DNA of 64,000 nucleotides from NCBI GenBank assembly GCA_932294295.1, contig OW028584.1:33365969-33429968 (forward strand). Reading direction: 5' to 3'. Position 1 is the first letter of the stretch; each line of letters opens with the position of its first letter. Source of the DNA: Alitta virens. Taxonomy: Eukaryota > Annelida > Polychaeta > Phyllodocida > Nereididae. Both the position numbers and the translations under genes were made by a program. Of the stretch, positions 57,087-64,000 are shown piece after piece. Below the pieces are notes generated by a model that worked only from the letters and a program-made list of their open reading frames with translations, was not told the DNA's origin and made no database searches.

Positions 57087-60000
57087 ATGGCGTTGGATCA
57101 TGTTACTGTGGAATATATTCTGGATCCTTTAACAGATTCAGAAAAACAGGAAGCCATGAGAGATGATTTTTCTATTCCATTGAAAATATTCCTAAAAGGA
57201 TTTAATGAAAATGTTTCAGCAAAATATCAACAAAGCATGATTCCTAGGTTGAGGTATGTAGCTAGATTTCTTACAATATTTCAGTATCAGCTTTTCATCA
57301 CCTTCTCATAGATTTATTAATAAATATAAGATATTAATCCATTATTTTACCATTAACTGTTGCTAACATATTAGATCATGCTATCATATTAGATCTTAAT
57401 AACAACATTGTGATATACATATTATATTGTACCACTCGACAGTTGACATTTAGCATTATGTACACCGTGGTACAAATCCTCATGTACAATTGATAACTGT
57501 TGTACATTGGCCATAGTGCACTGGGATTAGCAGCCGCCAGAAAGAGGGTGGGGCGTAAAGCAACATATCTAGCGTTGCGCTAGAAATTACACAATGTTTA
57601 CATTGTGAGACATGATATTGTGCATCCTCAAATGTTATTCTCTGGTGTACATATTGTCATGTCTCACATGTAACCATTGTATAATTGCATGATATATATT
57701 ACATATGGTTCATTGCAATTTAAAGGTGCCCTGTCTGTCAAATTTGCAATTTTCTAAGATGCTATCAAACAGTTGAAAATTACCTTTATTAATCAAGGCA
57801 CACTAAATTTGTGTGAATCAATGATTTTATAAGACATTAATTACTTAAAAATGAATTATAATTTAAGCTGGCTTTCCATATACACGTTTTGCGGTCCGTA
57901 TGTCCGTCATCCGTTGTCCGTTTTTTACTATCCGTTGTCCGTCATCCGTTATCCGTTTTATACCTTTCCATATGTACGTGCGTTAGAAAATAAGTCCTAT
58001 TAGCTAATTGATTGATTAGGTCTAATTGGAATTTACTGTGTCACAGTGTCTTACTGAATTGTAATTGACAAAATATATTTTGTTCAAAGGTGTCAGTTAA
58101 TTGCAATTATGCCTGGTTGATTTGGGTTCATATAAGGGCAAGTTACGGCTTTAATAAATATCCTGCACCAATCTGCATTAGCTCTCTGCCACTCGAATTG
58201 TAATATAGTAATATGCAATTAGCCTTGTTTGTGTATGTAAAAATAAAAATATTAAATGAATAATTAATAGCGAGATTCTACCATATTGTAGGTACGCATG
58301 TCAACTTACCTGTTCGGCTAAATATTTGCATAAGTCAACACAAGGACTTTCCACTAAGAAAAGATAGAAACTTTCATGTCTGGCTGTCTGTTTATCAGAC
58401 CCTATGGATAGATAGATAGATATAGTCCAGTCATTTTAAGCCAACATTTGGCCTGACCTAGAACAAACTGCAACATAAATCATTCTTGCAGTTTTCTTTT
58501 CTAGAACATTTACTGAATAACATATCCAAAGTCTAGAATGATAAAAATTGCAGAACATTGTCAAAATGCACAATAAAATTGCCATGTTCGATAATATTCT
58601 TTGCCACCTTTAAGACTTGCGGTCAATAGTTTTAACATGATTTGGAGACACCGATTTGTGTTTTCAAAAAGTAAATTAATCTTGTAATGCATTACAATTA
58701 TAAGAGAACTATCAGCTTTTATTTTCATAGCCTTTTTGGCACAAAATTAAGGTCAAAAGTAGCAAGCCAATAAATAATGAAGCTTACAGCCTTGTATAAC
58801 TTTAAGTAAGTACACAAATTGTGAAGCCAGAGCATAAAACCTGCATCAAATTAACAGCAACTGAAGAATGTGAAGCAACGCAAAAAGAAGGGAATGACAT
58901 GGACATGGATCATCACTAGATATCTGTAACTGTAAAACAGTTACTAGGCTTCACCTGGTGCATGAATGTAAATGTAACAGCAGTAATCTGAAATCAATAA
59001 TATGTCCACTGATATCGGAAGCAATAGGGTCTTGGCTATCTTTAACCCTGAACCTAATGATAACCCTATTCATGGCATAGGGTTCGGGTTAAGGATGACC
59101 TGTATGCATGTCAAGTGGCACCTGTATCTTATATGATTAGATAACATTCACACTAATATCTTCAAAGATCAGAGGTATTAAATGATGATCAAGGTCAAAA
59201 GGTATTGTAATTTGAAGACATGAAATTTTCAAGTTGGACGATCTTTTAAAATTGACAGTCTACAGCTGTACAATAGTGTAAGGGTTAGTGCCATACAACT
59301 ATCTTTCCATTTGAGTCATTTAGATAATAGGATAGTTAATTGTCACACTGAACCAATAAGCCATGTGTCTTGGATAAATGTTTATGAATATAATATTATG
59401 AACATAAATGAATAAAAAATCATGATGATACAGTATATTCAAGCATGACGAGATGCCAACTATGAATCAGTATAAGAAAAGTTATATCATGTCATACACA
59501 TATAATTCATGGTCAATTGATGCCTCAACCATAAGGTTCACAGTATTATGCCATGTTCAAATAAAAGGGCTTGGAATGTGCTTTCCAAAAATGTTTTCCC
59601 CATTAAAAAAGGTTGATTAGGACTCGAGTTAGAGAATTATTTGTTAAATGTACTTTTCAAGGTCTGTGACCTTGACCGTTTGACCCAAATTTTTGCATGA
59701 ATTTTCTTATACTAATGGGTTGATACTGCTATTGGTTTGGGTCTGATCCAAGCATTCTGTCTAGGGAAAGAAAATTAAAACTTAAACTTTCAGCTAAATT
59801 TTTTAGGATTATTTCGATCTTTTAAACCGACCGGGCTACAGTGCCACTCATTTTAAAGAGGGGAAAATGAGCTATCCAAATATCTCTATGGCAGTGCGGA
59901 CACTGGTTTCGCTTAGCTAGATGACAAGGCCAAAGTAGTGACACTAATTCTGCTCTGTGACCTTGACCGTTCGACCTGTTGCCCAGATTGATTGTAGGGT

Positions 60001-62554
60001 ATTAGGGCAACATCATATCCAAAGATCAGCCACATCCAAGTATTTCTACTATCTTAAAAAAAATCAAGAATTCAAAATATCAATTATTGTAGAATGTTTG
60101 ACTTTAAATTTGACCTTGACATTTAGGTCAAAGGTCAAAATTGACAACAGATTCTGAAAGCACGTATGTGAATTATGGGGGGTCACCAATGCCTGGCATT
60201 TGGCTAGAGTGAATATTTCCCATTGAAAATGGACATTTTCATCATGTTTTCGCTGATGATTCGGTTTTCCTTATTTATGAATTTTAAAAAAATTGACAAA
60301 TACAGTTATGTCAAAAGCGATTTTCCTAATAACACACATAAATGTCCTTCAAACAAAAAAATTCCTGGTGAAAAACTTGATTTCTTGGTATTTGTGAGAT
60401 TTTTGTGAAAATATACTGTTTTTAGACTTTAGCGGTCAATTTGACCTTAAAAATGACTTCCAAGGTCAAATTTGAAAGTTTATTTTGGGGGGTTTTGGGT
60501 ACATGTTTGGGGTAGTTTACTGTAGCATGTCATAAGCTAAAACCAATATTTCATGGTGAAATACCACATGTCACCCATTTCTGGTGAATTTATAAAACTT
60601 GAAATTCTATATTTAAAAAACCGGTGTAACAATTGCCAAAATACTCCTTTCAGAAAATTATATAACTATTGCGCAACTTTTGGCTCCATAACTGTAGCTC
60701 TATGGTCCTTGGTTTTCTCAAATCCGTGTCTACGAATCTATCACTAAATCTGTTAATCGGATGACCTTGAACTTGACCTATTTTTACAAATCTAGATCAG
60801 ATGTCTTAAGAAATATTGTATAACCTCAGATATGAAAGCATTTGACAATAGTGTCATTATTACTTGAGATATTTGCATTTGAAATTTTGTAAATTTTGAA
60901 AACGTTCTTAGAATTATTTTGGTATCTTTTTTGCTATGGAAGTCACATCACATGTGAAAAAAGCTATGTAAGATAAGCCTTTGATTGGGCAGTGCAAAAC
61001 AGTCGGTTATTATGTTCATTGAGTTTTGACCATGTTCTGCAATTTTAAAGGGAACCTCTCCAAGCACGAAACAGCAAGAATAATTTCTGTTGCAGTTTGT
61101 TCCAAGTCAATCATTAAAATGACTGGACAAATAGATAGATAGATAATTGGATCTACCTGGAGAGTATATTTTTACCATATTCATGAGAAGGTCTTAATCT
61201 TTTCATCCAAGATGTCCATTGACCATCTAATTAAAAAGATTAAGACCTTATCATGAACACTATTCATGCCGTGGTTCTGAGAGGCTGTTTTGAGTAACAA
61301 ATTAATTTCTTGAACCCATTTCTCTCTCAAACAATTTATTTCAAACATACGAAACTGCTGTATAGGCCTAAATTAAATGCAAATCATAACATTTAATCGC
61401 ACTTTTTTTCTTATTGAAAACTATTAAGAAAAAAAAAGATAAATATTTCACGATTTATTTTCTTGAATATCAGTACCTCATGAAAACATATTCTATTTAG
61501 GCCTATTCGTTTATTAATTTACCTATTTATTTATTGTAAACATGTCTTTTTGTGCCCTTGAAATTCCTCAATAAAACCGATTAATTGCAATTAATTCATA
61601 AAAGGTGAGGGTTTAATTAATGACAGCTAACCACTTGACTTCTACAGATTGTTTTTTGTTTGTTCATAATCTCCTGTTGTATGGGCCTAATTAGTCAATG
61701 AAAGAGGGATACATTGCACTTGTTAAATGCAATTTATTTTGGTAATTTGCCCTTGCCTGGCCATCCGTCATCCGCAAAAATCGCCCCCCTATCCGTATCG
61801 CCAAAATACGGACTGCGGATGACGGACAACGGAAGAAAAAACGTATTTATGGAAAGGCATTAATTAAAATCAAAGGAATGCGTATCCTGTCCGTATAGGG
61901 ACGTGCGGATGACGGATATACGGACAGAAAAAACGGACATATGGAAAGCCAGCTTTATACATCGAGAGAAAATCCAGACAAAAACATTGGAAACACAATG
62001 GAAATGACATCATCACCATTGTTTAGCATTGTGACGTCATCACTGGGTTTGTTTACATATTGAGTTTTTGATGGCATGAAAAACTAAATTTATATTATTT
62101 ATTATAAATTAAAACTAAATTGTTGTGCAAAAGTGGGTATGTAATGGTGAAAAATATCATGAGACAAGAAGGCAGTATTGATTTATATCATTATTTTAAT
62201 GTGCAAATTTGACAGACAGTGCACCTTTAATACAGTATTTGTTGCATTTATTGGTTAGGTGATCTTAATATTGAGTTTAAAAAATCTTAAGTAAGGAGAG
62301 TGCCATGCAAATCAAGGTCTCAAGTCAAATTTGCATAATGTGTAGTATCAATGTAAAAATGAAAATAACAAATAATTGCACCCCTCAAATTCATTTTATT
62401 TATTCAGTATGCAAGCCGATCATCATTTAAAAAAAAAAACATTTTTAGGAGCAGGAGGAACTGAGTAACCAAATTTAAATATATTTACAGGCACTTCATA
62501 AGAAACAGGGCAGCTGTCAGAAATGAAATATCAAAAAATCCTGATATTTTGCAG
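57087..62554 (+). CDS. Unrecognised gene, first two exons (3' partial)
   Basis: Exon 1, 57087-57253, starts with an ATG (AAGAAAATGG) and ends AG|gtatgt. Exon 2, 62491-62554, follows TATATTTACAG and ends CAG|gtaaat. Phase 2 joins correctly (AG|G gives Arg) to read ...QSMIPRLRHFIRNRAAVRNEI..., 77 residues so far: acidic at the start (VEYILDPLTDSEKQEAMRDD) and basic at the end. I do not recognise the family. The intron is almost wholly a nested pair of transposable elements. The next exon must lie beyond 62554. It may join the PIF1-like exon in some transcripts, but no consistent acceptor was found, so it is kept separate. Confidence 0.5.
57720..62230. mobile_element. TIR element (TTAAAGGTGCACTGTCTGTC), copy 2, interrupted
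   Basis: Left part 57720-57865, right part 61955-62230. Ends TTTAAAGGTGCCCTGTCTGT and ACAGACAGTGCACCTTTAA are good inverse copies. The right part contains the same body as copy 1, plus GTGACGTCATCA. The interruption at 57866-61954 is another element. Lies in the intron between 57253 and 62491. Confidence 0.8.
57866..61954. mobile_element. 4.1-kb TIR element with TTA duplication, rich in ATCCGTCATCCG motifs
   Basis: Perfect 16-bp ends AGCTGGCTTTCCATAT, with similarity extending to about 48 bp, then clustered subterminal copies of TATCCGTCATCCGTTGTCCG type at both ends. TTA flanks both sides (57863-57865, 61955-61957), as for PIF/Harbinger elements. No transposase frame was found inside. A second inverted pair lies inside: TAGTCCAGTCATTTTAA then AACAAACTGCAAC near 58433-58473, and its inverse near 61086-61132. 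The interior also repeats TGACCTTGACCGTTTGACC-like text. Confidence 0.7.
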
Positions 62555-62880
62555 GTAAATTTTATTTACCACCTATTCCATTGGATTGTGTGGAGCACGA
62601 GCGCTTGAATTCACTGATCCAACTTGGCCTACTCTGCACAGTGGCGCCACCACATATCTATACAGTCATGTATAATAATAAAGAGTAAGAAACTGCAATT
62701 CTGCATGGGAGGGATCCCCCAACTTCCATGTCTTGTAACAACACAAAAAGGGCTCAGCTGATTACATGTAGCATAGTAACTGATCACAAATATAGTTGTT
62801 TTATAATGCAAAAAGTTTTACGTATTATCGAAGCATAATAATCACCTAATTACAATGGTAATTAACTAACCTAGCAGGAG
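62555..62880. other. Region between the unknown gene's exon 2 and the helicase promoter
   Basis: No exon or repeat recognised. Confidence 0.4.
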
Positions 62881-62899
62881 GGGATCAGTTACCGCGACA

Positions 62900-63016
62900 G
62901 GTCATGACGTCTTGTCCATCACCGTGAAATCTGATTGGCTGTTACAAAATAAACAAATCAAACTGGGGGGGGGGGGGCACTTGCAACATATTTTTAGGAT
63001 AATTGTTTGGCGGGAA
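62900..63016 (+). promoter_or_regulatory. Putative cell-cycle-type promoter of the PIF1-like gene
   Basis: In order: CRE-like TGACGTC (62905-62911), inverted CCAAT box GATTGGCT (62933-62940), a G run, then an E2F-like site TTTGGCGGGAA (63006-63016), 32 bp before the first ATG. No TATA box. In animals, CCAAT plus E2F next to the start is a common layout for S-phase genes. Function is inferred. Confidence 0.5.
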
Positions 63017-63047
63017 GAGTGACCACAGGCACAGGATAGATAGTGTA

Positions 63048-63263
63048 ATGGAGACGGCCATAGATTTAGCAAGGAAGGGCCACAACGTCATAATAACAGG
63101 ACAGGCTGGCACAGGGAAGACGTGGGTTATCAAATCAATCATCAGGACACTCAAAGGCCCCGACTATAAAAAAGTAGTGGCTGTGACTGCTTCAACTGGA
63201 ATTGCAGCACAGCTGCTATCATCCCACGGGGCAACAACTCTTCACAGCTGGGCTTCCATGAAG
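63048..63263 (+). CDS. PIF1-like DNA helicase, first coding exon (3' partial)
   Basis: From the ATG at 63048 the frame encodes METAIDLARKGHNVIITGQA..., with Walker A GQAGTGKT and helicase motif Ia-type VAVTASTGIAAQLL, then GATTLHSWASMK, the usual start of the PIF1/RecD-like superfamily 1B helicase core. The exon ends AAG|gttgat; the rest lies outside the window. The frame upstream of 63048 meets a TAA at 63000-63002, which supports a start here, though an acceptor within 63003-63030 cannot be excluded. PIF1 helicases unwind DNA 5' to 3' in genome maintenance. Helitron transposons also encode this domain; the short exon with a splice donor favours a host gene. Confidence 0.75.
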
Positions 63264-64000
63264 GTTGATTTTTTATTAAAAAAATTGGTCTTATTGATTT
63301 TACTAATTTTTATTTTATTATTGTGGTATATATTCCACAGAGTAATAATGTATACCGGCATGGATTCATTGAGATAATGAGCTTTGGTTTAAATAACAAT
63401 GGACTTTTATTGTAATGTGGTTGTGACGTCATCAAAGTGATATTGTGACGTAATGAGGTCTGTGGGCCAGCATATAATGGTTAAATCAGCGCCTCTAGTA
63501 GCAGGAATGTGTCGCAGTGAAGACTTAATTTACCCTTTGGGGCTTATTGTAAAATATCAATAAGTCATATAAGGTTAATTAAAAAAGTTGAAGTATTGTG
63601 ATCAAAGTTACTTTTTTTGTTTAACAGTAGTTACTTTTTGTTACTTGATTATTTATTGTTTAATATATTGTTAATTTGTAGCAAAATAGTGAGACTAGAA
63701 AATCGGTGATTAGAGATGCTCAGTCAAAATGATGGGATAGATTAAAAGTTCTGACTGTAGAATACTTTCGGTGTATTGTTAAACTTGGGAAAAGGTAATA
63801 ATTTAAAGTTTAATCATAAATTATTGATACAATTTCTTAAATGAAGACAGTGAAGACAAACTACTTCACAAGTCTGAATTTATTAGATTATGAATTTTAG
63901 AGATATATTTTTTCTGACAAAAAAACACAGCTTAACATCCCAGTAGCCTTGCTAGTACAAATATAGCCTTTCTGAATAAAACTAATTTGTGGCTCTTATA
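63264..64000. other. Probable first intron of the PIF1-like gene
   Basis: AT-rich sequence with no second exon found before the window ends. A GTGACGTCATCAAAGTG motif is at about 63422-63440. Confidence 0.45.

Noticed and set aside
63003..63047. Upstream extension of the PIF1-like frame from 63003
   Set aside because: The extension begins with TTG, not ATG, and an in-frame TAA is just upstream; the ATG at 63048 is preferred.

Overview
The window is AT-rich, repeat-dense animal DNA. It has spliced genes with GT/AG introns, long introns, tRNA-headed SINEs, non-LTR retrotransposon debris, many short terminal-inverted-repeat (TIR) elements and large satellites. Gene content (Cys-loop channel, GH13 alpha-amylase, rhodopsin-like GPCR, Ly6/uPAR protein, C-type lectin, FAMeT-domain protein, PIF1-like helicase) fits an invertebrate bilaterian. 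I lean towards a lophotrochozoan (mollusc, annelid, brachiopod or similar), but the sequence alone does not prove the phylum. Gene models were built by hand from splice sites, codon phase and family motifs.

Layout. 82-8174 (+): eight exons of a nicotinic-receptor-like Cys-loop channel subunit, 5' end outside the window, with an intact DD37D mariner-type transposon (4409-5710) in one intron. 9885-12410 (-): complete three-exon alpha-amylase. 12749-14441: a SINE split by a TIR element that itself carries a further MITE. 16777-20725 (+): three-exon GPCR lacking the DRY motif, followed by a 71-bp minisatellite that begins in its last codons. 23765-26563 (-): three-exon GPI-anchored Ly6/uPAR-like protein. 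29925-35525 (+): six-exon secreted C-type lectin whose stop codon lies in the first unit of a 2.5-kb, 35-bp satellite. 40424-47445 (+): five-exon secreted FAMeT-domain protein. 47446-57086: mostly repeats, including a non-LTR retrotransposon (50308-51540, -). 57087-62554 (+): two exons of an unrecognised gene, separated by a 4.1-kb TIR element nested in a smaller one. 63048-63263 (+): first coding exon of a PIF1-like helicase, with E2F and CCAAT motifs just upstream; it runs off the window.

There are no operons. The most interesting gene-level observation is that the adjacent lectin and FAMeT genes share one plan: signal peptide, a different N-terminal recognition domain, then a similar cysteine-bearing C-terminal module entered through a phase-1 intron. 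This looks like domain swapping in a family of secreted recognition proteins. A second theme is that two unrelated genes carry tandem arrays whose repeat unit spans the stop codon.
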